A stretch of 64,000 nucleotides of DNA from Paracyclopina nana (Eukaryota > Arthropoda > Copepoda > Cyclopoida > Cyclopettidae): contig JAGUCH010000002.1 in the NCBI GenBank assembly GCA_019096065.1, forward strand, positions 12,040,501-12,104,500, in the 5' to 3' direction. Position 1 is the first letter of the stretch, and every line of letters begins with the position of its first letter. Position numbers and translations under genes: made by a program. Below, piece after piece: positions 35,786-46,017 of this stretch. The notes under the pieces are model-generated. The model saw only the letters and a list, made by a program, of their open reading frames with translations. It was not told the origin of the DNA and searched no databases.

Positions 35786-38700
35786 ATGCAAATGTCCAAC
35801 GAGGCCTTTGTGGAGTACTCAGCCAAAATGGAGAGAGATGACTTTGAAGACGATGTCCGTAGCCTCAGTGCCAGCCTCTACCAACTTGTCTCAGCACGAG
35901 AAGACACAATCCAAAAGCTTCGAGCATCTGCTGATTACCTAGACTCAATCTGGTTCAGGTAAAATTATTTTTATTCACGATGATTGTTCACGAGGAAAAT
36001 ATAGAAATTATGCTATGTTTTCTCTACGCAGATGCAAAGTGTCAAGATCCGTAGGGACAAGCGCATCCGTGGTGGGAGGCTCTTTGACCATAGCTGGAGG
36101 AATTCTGACTCTTACCACGGCTGGAGCGGCAGCCCCTTTGTTGATTGCAGGCATTGCGACCTCATCCGTGGGAGCTGCCACCAACATTGGTACTTCACTC
36201 ATCGAAAGAATCATCAATTCCAAACAAATCAAAGAGATGACAGAAGCTTTGTCCGTGGACAAGGAGCTCACATTGAAAATCGAGTCACAAATTGACGACT
36301 TAAGGAGATATAAAGACAGTTTGCATTTGGGGATCCTATTGAATGCCATGGAATCCTTGCTAGGCACCAACCATATCATCATAGCCATTCTACGCAGCAT
36401 TTTCACGTAAGTTGTCTGGAAACAAATCCAACCTTGGCAGTATGATCTTGACCTTGCGATTCAGGCAACTCTGTATGATTTGGGACAAAGGCATGTTTTC
36501 TTCTTCAGAATTCCGTTTCAGAATTGAGATCACTTTTGCAGGTTGCACTCCATGAATGTTGACCATGTGCCTATGTTTGTTGGTTAGGCGTGAGAAGGTC
36601 TGCAAGCAAATGTGACACGTGATTGCTTCCTCCGAAAGTTCTTCTTTTTCAAGCTTCATGCGGGGAATGTTTTCCGGGAGTTCCTTTCTAGAGATTAAGC
36701 TAGGGATGATTGGAACATTTTCAACTTGCTCCTTTTTCAATCCCAAGCTGGGAATGATTGGACCATTTTCAGGTTTTTCCGTTTTCAATTTCAAGCTGGG
36801 AACGATGGGCTTCTTTGGCAATACTGGCTTTTCATGTCGATGTTTTCGGTGCAAGTGTCGGTTCATAGAGTAGACGCTACAAAATCTAATGTCACACATT
36901 TTGCAATGATTCTCATCAAGAGGAGCCTCAGTGACTTTGTCATTTGTGTCAGCCGTTTCAAATACTTCATAGCTGTCATCGGCAAGTTTGTCAATTTTCT
37001 TCTCTTCCTTTTTGATGAGTCCAGGAACAATGGGAGGCCTACTGTCGATGATAGGCTTCATTTCGAAATCTTGATTGATCAATTCTTTTTGCCTTACTTT
37101 GCCACCAAGATAGTGAGTTTTTTGAACGTGTCTCCTTTTCATTTTTTTGTTGCCAAATGACTTCTGACAATATTTGCAAGTCAGTGGATCCTCACTTTTG
37201 ATGGAGTGGACATCTTGGATTTTTAAGCTCTTGACACCAGAATACTTGCATTCCATCTTGATATGCCTCTCCAGCCTCCATTTGACCGGAAAAGCTTTGT
37301 CACATTTGTCACAATGCAGCCAATCAGTTCTGTCACCCATGCGACAAGACTTTAGGTGCTGAGTGAAGGTGGAATTGTCACCAGTCTTATAATGGCACCA
37401 TTTGCAGTTGAATTTTTTTACATACGACATCTTGTCAAAATGGTACCTGCGCTCATGCCTGTACATGCTTTTCTTCATCTTGAAGGTGGCTTCACAGTAG
37501 CTGCACTCAAAAACTGAGCCATTGCTGAGCGTTCTTGGCTTAGAGCACTGTCTCTCGTGCCTTCTAAAGAATGTCAGAGACCCAGTTTGAAAATCACACT
37601 TGTCGCAAGAGTACATTTCAATGTTCTCCAACTTGTCCCAATGATTCGTTTTCTTATGCTCATTTAGCTTGTCTGTCCGACTAAATCGGATATCACAATA
37701 ATCACAGCTCAACGCTTGACCAGAGCACACATTTGGAGCATTGGTATGACGATCAAATGCCAATTGGGATCCAGTTTCGTAGGGACACGAGGGACAATTG
37801 TACACTCTGAGTTTTCGAACTCGAAAATGACATCGTTTGTAGTGTGCATACATCGATTTGGAGCTTAGACCTTTCAGAAGTTGAAACTTGCAGTGTGGAC
37901 ATTGAGTCTTTCTAGCCCTTGGTAGCGATGACAGCTTACGGTCTATCTTGTTGCCATTATCGGAAGGAGACCACTCATCCTCTTCCATCTCATCGTTGAC
38001 GTCAGATGGACACCAGTCTTCGCCTTCATTTTCCATTTCATGTTCCACATCAAGTGGTGACCAATCTGGATCGTCGTCTTCTTCCATAATAGAGCTGTCA
38101 AAGTCATCACAGGGGTATGTAAAATCTTCCTCTTGGCAAATATCATTTGATGTGATTCCAATTGGATCCACTTGATTTGCAGTGTCCTCGACTTCATTGA
38201 CAATTTCATTGGCGGCGTCCAGCTTTGTTTTCTTTGAGTCAGCCGTCACGAGTTCAACTCCTTGCCTCTTCTGGGCAGTTTGTTGATGATGCGCCGTTTT
38301 CTCATGGAGCATTTTGTTGTAGTCATGAATGAAAGTACGATCACAATAGCTGCACTTCACTTTGTGCTTGATGGGCACTGTTGCTTTGGGTTTACCACAT
38401 TGCTCTTCATGATTTGCAAAATGTCGAAGGAGTCCCGTTTGGAAGCCACACTTGGTACAAGTGTAAATCACAACATCTCCTAACTTGTCCCAGTGATTTT
38501 TCTTCAAATGCTCTCTAAGTGCTTTTTTAGAACAGACAAGATCGCAATGTTCACAATTAGAAAGACTCCATCGGCAGCTCTTTTGGCTCATATGAAAGTG
38601 AAACGCTTTTTGTAGTCCGGTTTCGTAGCTGCATGAGCTACACTTCAAAACCTTGAGTTTCCTGGCATGAAAATGGCAAGCTCTGTAATGGTTCATCATA

Positions 38701-41700
38701 CCTTGAATGTCATTGCTACCATGATTCGGCAGCTGAAATTTGCACAAGGAGCAACAACTGGAATTGCTGGTAGTAGCAGTATCGTCTTTATCATCGGCAT
38801 TGACAAACTGAAATGATGACTCCATCGTAGGTTCAATTTTGATGGGATCCGTGCTTGAATTTAATTCAAGAAATATGCTGCATGATTTCACATGCTCTTT
38901 CATCCTTGACTTGGACCTGAAAGGTTTTTCACAAAAGTCGCATTTCCAATTTCCAATAGCACAACATCGCTTCTCATGGAGATACATGAACGATCCATAT
39001 CCAGTTTGAAAATCACATTTTGCACACGAGAAAATCTTGATGTTCTCCATTTTGTCCCAATGATTCTTTAGTTGGTGGTGTCTCAAAGTTTGTTGATGGC
39101 TTTGCCAAGCATCACAAAATCGACATTTGACCGGGTTAGGCAACTTGGAGCAGTGTTGGGCATGAGCGTTAAGCTGAGACTGGAGGCCTGTTTCGTATGG
39201 ACAAGCTTCACACTTGTACACTCGGAGGCCTTTTGCGCGGAAATGCGATCGTAGATCGTGACTTTTCAGATTGATAAAGGCATTGTTAATGTAGTAGTTG
39301 ACTTCGAACCGACACAGTGAGCAGTTGAGCACTTTTCGCTTTTGCTCTTCTTTTGGATCAGCAATGGTAAAACTTGATTCACTCTCGTCTAAAGACTCAT
39401 TACATCTTAGTTCAATCTCGGGCTCAGAGAGACTGGTAGTGCTCTTGCATGGTTCATCAATGAGCTTTTTCTGACTATTTTGGCTCAATCTTTGCTCTCG
39501 CCCAGTTGCGGAATATCTATTCTTGTAAGGCAGTATTTCATCCTTGTTCTTCTGGTCCGAATGAAACCTCTGCGCATGCCTTCTAAGTGCTTTGCCACGA
39601 CTAACCCACACGTCACAGAAATGGCATTTGCGTACAAGCTTTGAGCCATTGCAACTTTTGTTATGGCAAATGAGCACAGATGACAAGCCAGTTTCAAATG
39701 GGCACAGACCACAGTTGAACACATTCAATTTTTTGGCACGAAAATGATATCGCCTGTTGTGATTGTGTAAGTCATTGAAACTGGTTGCGTTCTTGTTGAG
39801 CTCAAACTTGCAGAGCGAACAGTGGTCTTTGTTCAATGAGCGTGACTGGAGAAGTTTTGAAGTGCTTGCAACCTCACATTGCTCCGAGGAGGATGGTTCA
39901 ATTGGTCCACCTTCAAAATTCATTGGCCGAGGAGATCCATTTACATCTGATGACACAAGTGATTCTTGGTTTCTATCAGGAACTTGTCTGTCAGCAACTG
40001 TTCGCCTCTCCTTGCATTTTATTTGATGTCTTCGCAGCTGAGTCCAAAAATCTGATTGAAAATCACATGTGGTGCACTGAAATACCTTGGTTTGCACCTG
40101 GCTATTGTGCTTATCTGAGTACGAAGATTCTATTGGATCACCACCAATAGGATCCCCGATCTCCTCAGAAGAGTCATTGTGATGTTCTTCGGAGACAAAC
40201 ACACTTTCCATTTCTCCAAAACGCTGAATGTGTGGTGTGACCTTATCGGAGTGACAAGACGACATGTGCAGGCTAAAGTCTTCACTTTGATGCAAGATCA
40301 AGTCGCAAAATGTGCATTGGTTCAGCCTTTGTCCGCAAAAGTTGGCAGTGTGATCACTAAAAGCTTTGGTCAGTCCTGTTCTGAATTGGCATTTGCCACA
40401 TGACAGCACCTGAACATTTTCCATCAGCACAAAGTGATTTTTGTTGTGATGCTCAAGAAGCTTGACAACGCTTTCAAATCTGGATGTGCATAATGAGCAC
40501 TGTATTCCCCTTTCACTGTTGTGCTCAAAGGTCTTATGATTTGAAAGAGAAGTACACTTGGGCAGCACTTTATTGCAGAAATCGCATGTAGCGTGAGCAT
40601 TGTAGTCATTTTGGCTGGCAAAGCTTTTGGAGCAATAGGAACACCAAAGAGCCTGAGCGGTTTGCTTTTGCCAGCACTTGAGGCAAATACTGTCATCAGT
40701 CAAGGACGTACATTTGTTGCCGTTGCTGGATTTGCAGACTTTGCACTTTTTGTGGTCGAAATATCGAACTACAGATTGGAATGTAACCTTGCAATCTTGA
40801 CAATGTAATTCCATAGGCTGGCAGCAGTTCTTTTCAAATAGGTGCTTTTTCGCCGCTTCTGACGTGGGAAATTCTGTCAGACAAATGTAGCACGTATTTG
40901 GATGGAACTCTGAAAAATGGTTTGCAGTTGACTTAGAACATTCTTGAGAGCAAAGTTGACAATTTGTCTTTTGCTTTCGTGGCCATTTCTCAGAACTCTC
41001 TGATACACAAGTTGCTTGATGAGTAGCGAATTCGTCTGATGTCAAGAAACATTGCCGGCAATATCGACAATAATGATGATCTTTGTATTTGTGGCCTATC
41101 AAGTCAATGCAGCTGGTAAAAGTCTTCGAGCAAAGCTTGCACTGAAAATGCTCTGCAATTTGCTCGCAAAGATTCATCGAATCTTGGCAATATTCACATT
41201 TGCCATCAGTGATGCTGGCATGAAGTGCAGGTATTCGGCAATCGCCGCCGCCGTTGTAAAGGCAAATGGCGCAACTGCCATGGCTTCTTTTCGCCTCTTC
41301 GTTTGGAAAAACAGTTGAGCAATGGCTGCACGTCATTTTTGAATCCATTGCTGCCTATCTTGCCACTCAAAATTGATGAAGCTTTGCAAAACTGATCATA
41401 TTCCTGTACTTTGTTTACGTTTTCAAAACACCAGCTGACTTGACGAAAATTCAACCGGGAGCGGGAAAAGCTTTTCTTTACGTGCGATTTATGAGGAACC
41501 ACAATACATGCTTTTCCACTAAAGTTCTGCCAATTTTTAGAAATCCTGAATCATCTATGCATAATAATAAACATATATGATTTTTTTTATTTTAGATATG
41601 ACTCATCAGGGCTGATGGGGTTGTCAGTTCATTTTTTCAGTGAGGGCGTCCATAACGCTATCAGGAGCATCAGTGAGACCAAATCAGTTGTGTCGGCAGT

Positions 41701-42133
41701 CATGGCAAAATCCCAAAGTGACACAGCACTTGTATTGGCAGCTTCCGGAGCTGCCGCTGGAACTGTCTCTGCATTGGCCACGGCCACAACAGCAGCCTCC
41801 TCTTCCACCTCTATAGCCAAAGATGTTGGCAAAAGTGTGGCCAAGCAGACTTCCAAGGATCTCAAGTACAATCCTTTTGGCCCAGACATTTTTGTCGAGA
41901 CTGGCAAGGTTGTTGGGCAGAATAGTACGAGATTGGCAGGCCAAGTCATTGTTGGTGTGAGTGCAGCTTTCCTTGTCTGGGATGTGGTCGACTTGGGCTT
42001 CACAGTGACCAATTTGATACGCAAAAAGGGCTCACAAGCAGCAAATGTTTTAAGAGAGAAAGCTAACCAATTGGAGGCTGCTCTGGGGGAGACCAAATCA
42101 AACTATGAACTAGGTATGATGCCGGATGAGTGA
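35786..42133 (+). CDS. Apolipoprotein-L-like membrane-active protein, 361 aa
   Basis: Three exons: 35786-35958, 36032-36406 and 41596-42133. The last intron is 5.2 kb and contains an antisense zinc-finger gene. The N-terminal helix (KLRASADYLDSI) leads into a Gly/Ala/Ile-rich paired hydrophobic hairpin (SVVGGSLTIAGGILTLTTAG, then APLLIAGIATSSVGAATNIG). That is the APOL pore-forming/membrane-addressing pattern. A second Ala-rich hydrophobic region and a C-terminal segment (IVGVSAAFLVWDVVDLGFT) follow. Vertebrate APOLs act on intracellular membranes and in innate defence; function in invertebrates is not known. No signal peptide is seen, so an intracellular form is likely. Seventeen bases of exon 2 (36390-36406) are also coding on the other strand. 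Confidence 0.85.
36390..41348 (-). CDS. Large C2H2 zinc-finger protein, 1652 aa, nested antisense
   Basis: A single intronless ORF nested in the 36407-41595 intron of the APOL-like gene on the opposite strand. Its last six codons run into APOL exon 2. It contains several dozen C2H2 and C2HC-like fingers from residue 8 onwards. From about residue 510 to 1300 a multi-finger module recurs four times. Each copy starts C-LC-F or CPHCKF, then (Y/C)HFRA-KL, C-Y/FETG, H, and usually NHWDK and FQTG. An acidic block (about 1060-1140) has three DW-P-DV-like units. A short repeat IIPSL/IVPSL with charged linkers occupies about 1505-1570. It is probably a DNA-binding nuclear regulator; target unknown. The start is the first ATG (MDSKMTCSHC). 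Confidence 0.9.
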   Translation of the reverse strand: MDSKMTCSHCSTVFPNEEAKRSHGSCAICLYNGGGDCRIPALHASITDGKCEYCQDSMNLCEQIAEHFQCKLCSKTFTSCIDLIGHKYKDHHYCRYCRQCFLTSDEFATHQATCVSESSEKWPRKQKTNCQLCSQECSKSTANHFSEFHPNTCYICLTEFPTSEAAKKHLFEKNCCQPMELHCQDCKVTFQSVVRYFDHKKCKVCKSSNGNKCTSLTDDSICLKCWQKQTAQALWCSYCSKSFASQNDYNAHATCDFCNKVLPKCTSLSNHKTFEHNSERGIQCSLCTSRFESVVKLLEHHNKNHFVLMENVQVLSCGKCQFRTGLTKAFSDHTANFCGQRLNQCTFCDLILHQSEDFSLHMSSCHSDKVTPHIQRFGEMESVFVSEEHHNDSSEEIGDPIGGDPIESSYSDKHNSQVQTKVFQCTTCDFQSDFWTQLRRHQIKCKERRTVADRQVPDRNQESLVSSDVNGSPRPMNFEGGPIEPSSSEQCEVASTSKLLQSRSLNKDHCSLCKFELNKNATSFNDLHNHNRRYHFRAKKLNVFNCGLCPFETGLSSVLICHNKSCNGSKLVRKCHFCDVWVSRGKALRRHAQRFHSDQKNKDEILPYKNRYSATGREQRLSQNSQKKLIDEPCKSTTSLSEPEIELRCNESLDESESSFTIADPKEEQKRKVLNCSLCRFEVNYYINNAFINLKSHDLRSHFRAKGLRVYKCEACPYETGLQSQLNAHAQHCSKLPNPVKCRFCDAWQSHQQTLRHHQLKNHWDKMENIKIFSCAKCDFQTGYGSFMYLHEKRCCAIGNWKCDFCEKPFRSKSRMKEHVKSCSIFLELNSSTDPIKIEPTMESSFQFVNADDKDDTATTSNSSCCSLCKFQLPNHGSNDIQGMMNHYRACHFHARKLKVLKCSSCSYETGLQKAFHFHMSQKSCRWSLSNCEHCDLVCSKKALREHLKKNHWDKLGDVVIYTCTKCGFQTGLLRHFANHEEQCGKPKATVPIKHKVKCSYCDRTFIHDYNKMLHEKTAHHQQTAQKRQGVELVTADSKKTKLDAANEIVNEVEDTANQVDPIGITSNDICQEEDFTYPCDDFDSSIMEEDDDPDWSPLDVEHEMENEGEDWCPSDVNDEMEEDEWSPSDNGNKIDRKLSSLPRARKTQCPHCKFQLLKGLSSKSMYAHYKRCHFRVRKLRVYNCPSCPYETGSQLAFDRHTNAPNVCSGQALSCDYCDIRFSRTDKLNEHKKTNHWDKLENIEMYSCDKCDFQTGSLTFFRRHERQCSKPRTLSNGSVFECSYCEATFKMKKSMYRHERRYHFDKMSYVKKFNCKWCHYKTGDNSTFTQHLKSCRMGDRTDWLHCDKCDKAFPVKWRLERHIKMECKYSGVKSLKIQDVHSIKSEDPLTCKYCQKSFGNKKMKRRHVQKTHYLGGKVRQKELINQDFEMKPIIDSRPPIVPGLIKKEEKKIDKLADDSYEVFETADTNDKVTEAPLDENHCKMCDIRFCSVYSMNRHLHRKHRHEKPVLPKKPIVPSLKLKTEKPENGPIIPSLGLKKEQVENVPIIPSLISRKELPENIPRMKLEKEELSEEAITCHICLQTFSRLTNKHRHMVNIHGVQPAKVISILKRNSEEENMPLSQIIQSCLNRKVKIILPRLDLFPDNLRENAA

Positions 42134-42632
42134 GGCTTTCGCTGATTTATTTCCCAATTCTTATGACAAAATCGATTTGATCCAATTAATTCTGTACTTT
42201 GCTACTAATCATGATTGGCTGTGCTACGTTGCTTTCCTATAATCTAGTGTAACACTCATGTCTTTGAAATACAAAATGACATATGAAAAGAATTCACCAC
42301 GCATCTATAAGATGGCTTGGACAACAGCAAATATGCAAATGATGTATTTTCCTTAATGTATCTCTTCAGGAGGAAAATGAAGCTCAAGTAAACCTTGAAG
42401 CATCGTCAAGTATAGTTCATGGACAAAATGGCAGCTAAATGGTTCTTTCCGAAATCCACTTCTTTATTCTTGATATGACAAGCATAACATTTATATGGGC
42501 ATACTACTAACAAAAAGAGTTACTTTCGTCGGTGTCAGTGCGTTAACTACGCAATCAAACATTTCTTGAATAAAACCAATGACTGCTAGATTAAATGAGA
42601 ATTATGGATTAGTAATTAAAGCCAACTTATAT
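42134..42632. other. Intergenic between convergent genes
   Basis: 499 bp between the stops of the APOL-like gene and the seven-helix receptor. AT-rich, holding both 3' UTRs; nothing else seen. Confidence 0.45.
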
Positions 42633-43786
42633 TCAACGGAAATAATCTAGAGTTTGGTTGACCGCATTTGGTTTCGAAGTGAAGCACACAATTGGTAGTA
42701 TTAGTGAAGGGAGGCAGAATGCTAAGAGAGTCAAAACAGTCATGCCAAATTTGTGCAGACCCACAGGAAAATAGTAATAAGTAAGGACCATGCTCACACA
42801 AAGTATAGTGAAGAATATTTGAAAAAATAGCATTCCGACCGAGCCAATCATGGTTGGATTTTCCCCTGTGTTGTATTGCAGTTGAACCGGAGGAGCCATA
42901 GACAAAACTTCTCTTGCCCAAAACCTTTTGTATAACATGGCAACAGAATAAAATAAAACAATTGCGACAAAAATTACGCATGGTATCGCAATGGTCCTGA
43001 AATATTTCTCTTTTTAATGTGTGAATATGTGCAATCAATATGTAGTCTAACTTACACCAATTCAATGCCCCTTATGAGCTGGGATTTCTCATGCACATGA
43101 AGAGAGCCAACCAACCTTTGGTAAGCGTTAGTTGACTCCAACTGACCAGAGAAGAACTTTGTGAACATTGCAATTGCAGCTATCAAGGCGTTAAAACATC
43201 CAATGAAAACAGACATAAAATCGTCATTAAGAACTGCCATATGGGACCACTTGAAAGTGTAGAAAACTTTCAAAATCATCATTTCGCAAAACAGTCCCAT
43301 GGGAACGGCAAGAAAGGTATTGAACAAAACTTGCATTGCTGATGCCAGGAAGTGATCTAAAAAATAAACAAGACTCTCAGTCTCAGCCAGCTTTCTAGCC
43401 AAAAAAATATGAAATTATTATATCAGATGTTAAGACTTGCTGAGGCTTTTTAGCTTTCATTTAAATGACTTAAGTTGGAATGCAAAATCAGACTTACTGA
43501 GAGGACCGTAGAATATTCTAATCGCATAAATGTTCAAGCACAGCAAATTGTTGAGAATCAGATCAACGCAAACATGCGTTAGCAATTGGTTGATGATGGT
43601 TCTTTTCTGAGGATCCATGCTGTATTTTTCATAGATGATCATGCCAGTCAGCATCCCATTGCCAACCACTTGAATCAGGACGTAGAAAACCAAGAAGAAC
43701 AAAATGAAGAAAGGATTCCATCTTAGCTCAGAGAAGTTATCATAAAACGTTTGATTGACACTGTTTTCCATGTTGACCCCTGGCAT
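42633..43786 (-). CDS. Seven-helix receptor-like membrane protein (DPQKRT family), 339 aa
   Basis: Exons 43786-43470, 43394-43056 and 42996-42633. It is the paralogue of the gene at 6417-7972. It shares MDPQKRTI-NQLLTH after helix 1, LNDDFMS (VDDDFMS in the other) in the middle, and the last intron at the same place and phase. The first intron (75 nt) uses a weak donor, AA/GTCATT. I chose it because it keeps frame and aligns FQLK with FHLK of the paralogue; an AGTAAG donor slightly upstream breaks the frame. An alternative start five codons downstream (MENSVNQT) is equally possible. About seven hydrophobic segments, no signal peptide. Ligand and signalling are unknown. Confidence 0.75.
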
Positions 43787-44304
43787 CAAATAAACCTTAT
43801 GATGGTCTTGGAGAGATGCTTTATAAACCCTTATAGCCAATTACTACAGTAAAGAGATAAAACTCTGCCTAATAAGCAAGAGGTAAAAATATCCATAGGA
43901 AATACGCATTTCCTGCTACAAATGCACATAATCTCAGATCTTGGCTCCCGTGGATTTGTTTAGCCAACAGCTTCATTTCAACGTCACAGCATTAAATTAT
44001 CAATGAGGAAAATTCGAAAGGTGCACCGGCAGCCTCAAACGCAAATCCCCAATCTTGACATCAAGCTACTATAAAAGCTCTGGGAAATAAATTCGCCTTT
44101 CCTTGTGAGTTTTTTCCAGGGAAAAAAATTCAAATACTTTAATTTGGATTACTAAGCTTTCACGTTTTGATAGTACAATATAGATCATCTTGGACAGCAC
44201 AAGGAATTTTAAGGCTCCAAGTCAAACCTTCGGGCAAAGAGGATCTATAGTATATAGTTTATGTATATAGTATACAAAATACCGCACACAAACGCAACGC
44301 AACG

Positions 44305-44355
44305 CACACTACTAAATACCGCACACTTCTAAATATCGCACACTACTAAATACCG
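44305..44355. repeat. 17-bp tandem repeat, three units
   Basis: CACACTACTAAATACCG at 44305-44321, a variant (CACACTTCTAAATATCG) at 44322-44338 and an exact copy at 44339-44355, followed by a partial CACAC. It forms the subterminal part of the foldback element; the unit recurs inverted in the right arm. Confidence 0.8.
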
Positions 44356-44429
44356 CACACAGCTAAAAAATGAAAATGCATTTTTACAAATTGACTGTTA
44401 TACACTCATATTTAAAATAAATTGTTTTC

Positions 44430-44571
44430 ACTAAGGGCCTGTTCACCTGCATATTTTGGCTGATATTTTCGCAAAATATTGATTAGAAATACTGAGAAAC
44501 TGAGAATTCTTATACCTATTGATGTAGGATGGCTGTTTGTTGATATTATTGCAAGTGAACAGGGCCTTAGT
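44430..44571. repeat. 142-bp inverted-repeat element nested in the larger one
   Basis: Starts ACTAAGGGCCTGTTCACC and ends with its near-perfect complement GTGAACAGGGCCTTAGT, with 22-bp arms carrying two mismatches. It looks like an independent small MITE inserted in the foldback element; no clear target duplication. Confidence 0.65.
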
Positions 44572-44624
44572 ACTTCACCCGGCTAGTTTAAAATCATTAG
44601 TTTTGGCGTATAAACTTATGGGCT

Positions 44625-44679
44625 GCATGTACGGAGTTTGCTGCCAGTCAGTGACGTCACTGACTAACCCGTACATACA
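44625..44679. repeat. Palindrome with perfect 20-bp core
   Basis: AGTCAGTGACGTCACTGACT at 44646-44665 is a perfect palindrome, flanked further out by inverted TGTACGG (44628-44634) and CCGTACA (44669-44675) arms. It would extrude as a hairpin. Confidence 0.7.
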
Positions 44680-46017
44680 GGTCTTCGTGTAAACTAATTT
44701 TCATTGATGAAACCGGGCTATAGCAGTTTTTTTGGTGGCAAAATGAGAATTTGGCTACTAGGCAGAATTTCTCATGCCTGTGAAAATAGCTCTTTGAAGC
44801 ACCATCAAAAAATGGCTAAAATAACCCAGATTCTGGTTGAGCTATCACAAATCACACATTAATACATGTATTCATGCTTACTCATGTTTCTAGTTACTAA
44901 AATAATAATTTGTGTTTTCCTCATGCCAGTTTCATAAGTTCATTGATATTGAATATAATATAATATAAAAAGTAGTGTGGGGTATTTAGTAGTGTGCGTT
45001 GCGTTGCGTTTGTGTGCGGTATTTAGTATGTACCTATATTCACACTCTTCCGGCCCATTAATGAATTGACATTTAAAAATCTTATTAGGCTCGAAGAAGG
45101 CCAAACTTTTTTAGGGAAATTAAAGCATACACACACATCCAATATTTGCATAATAAAAGTGATGAATCTGGTACAATTATTTTCCATGCGTCTGCAGATA
45201 GGGATATAGGCTCACATGCATATACGTATAATGTTGTTAAAACTAATAATTAAAAGCAATATCAGATTTGATACAAACAGCACTGACAAGATAAATCTCA
45301 ACTCTTTTCTACCTAAGTGTAGACACTTTATTTGCGATAATTGATAAGTAAAAACCAATATGCAATGTGAGAAATGCGCACCATTATAAAGATAAAAAGT
45401 CAAGTTTTAAAAGTCGGACTAAAATTGTGTTTCGCGGGGACCTAATTTCGAACGCGGACTTAATTCCGAGCGAACTTATGCTGTGTTCATCTATAAAGGA
45501 AATTCTTTCCTTCCGTTAAATTGCGTTTTACTTAAGCCTCCTATATTAGTATTGATCATTTTTACTCACTTTTGATAGGATAAAGTAAACCACTTTTCCC
45601 ACCTCTTATGGTCACATGAGTTTGAAGTGTTTTGATTAAATCAGAAGTACGAAAACTTAGGCATTTCAAGTAAGGCTGTCGTAAGATTTTAAGGAAACGA
45701 GGCATAGATGACCACCCCATTAACTTAAAAAAAAAATAGCGACATTTATCGCGGGCGGCGATTCAGTTTTTTTGGAAGCGTTAAAAAAATGTGAGACTTT
45801 TTTTCGAGCGTTCTTATTCTCGTCGGACTTATAAAAGCAATTTGGTCAACCGGAAATGTGTCTATCTATAGGTAGATCCTCTTCGCACGACGGGATGTAA
45901 GTATCGACAAATTGTCAACGTATACATGTAGATTCCAAATATCCGGAATATTTCTTATATTTAGCATCTTTGTGAGCTAAGTATTTTCAGAGCGGAATTT
46001 CTAGAAAGCCTTTTTAT

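Larger units (their letters stand above)
44277..45024. mobile_element. Foldback/MITE element with 44-bp perfect terminal inverted repeats
   Basis: Left arm 44277-44320 and right arm 44981-45024 are exact reverse complements (AAATACCGCACACAAACGC start, then CAACGC and CACACTACTAAATACC). The 748-bp element has no ORF. It carries 17-bp tandem units inside the left arm and at least two further internal palindromic segments. Target duplications are unclear, so I cannot assign a superfamily. Confidence 0.75.
43787..46017. other. 2.2-kb gene-free, repeat-containing stretch
   Basis: Contains the composite inverted-repeat element 44277-45024 and its internal palindromes. The rest (43787-44270 and 45030-46017) is AT-rich with no supported gene or RNA. 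Confidence 0.6.

Noticed and set aside
43470-43500. Donor GTAAGT within the seven-helix gene (CTCA/GTAAGT)
   Set aside because: It is a better consensus than the chosen GTCATT donor but shifts frame at the next exon and removes residues conserved with the paralogue.
45212-45403. 63-codon hydrophobic ORF next to the foldback element
   Set aside because: AT-rich chance translation with no poly(A) signal or splice context.
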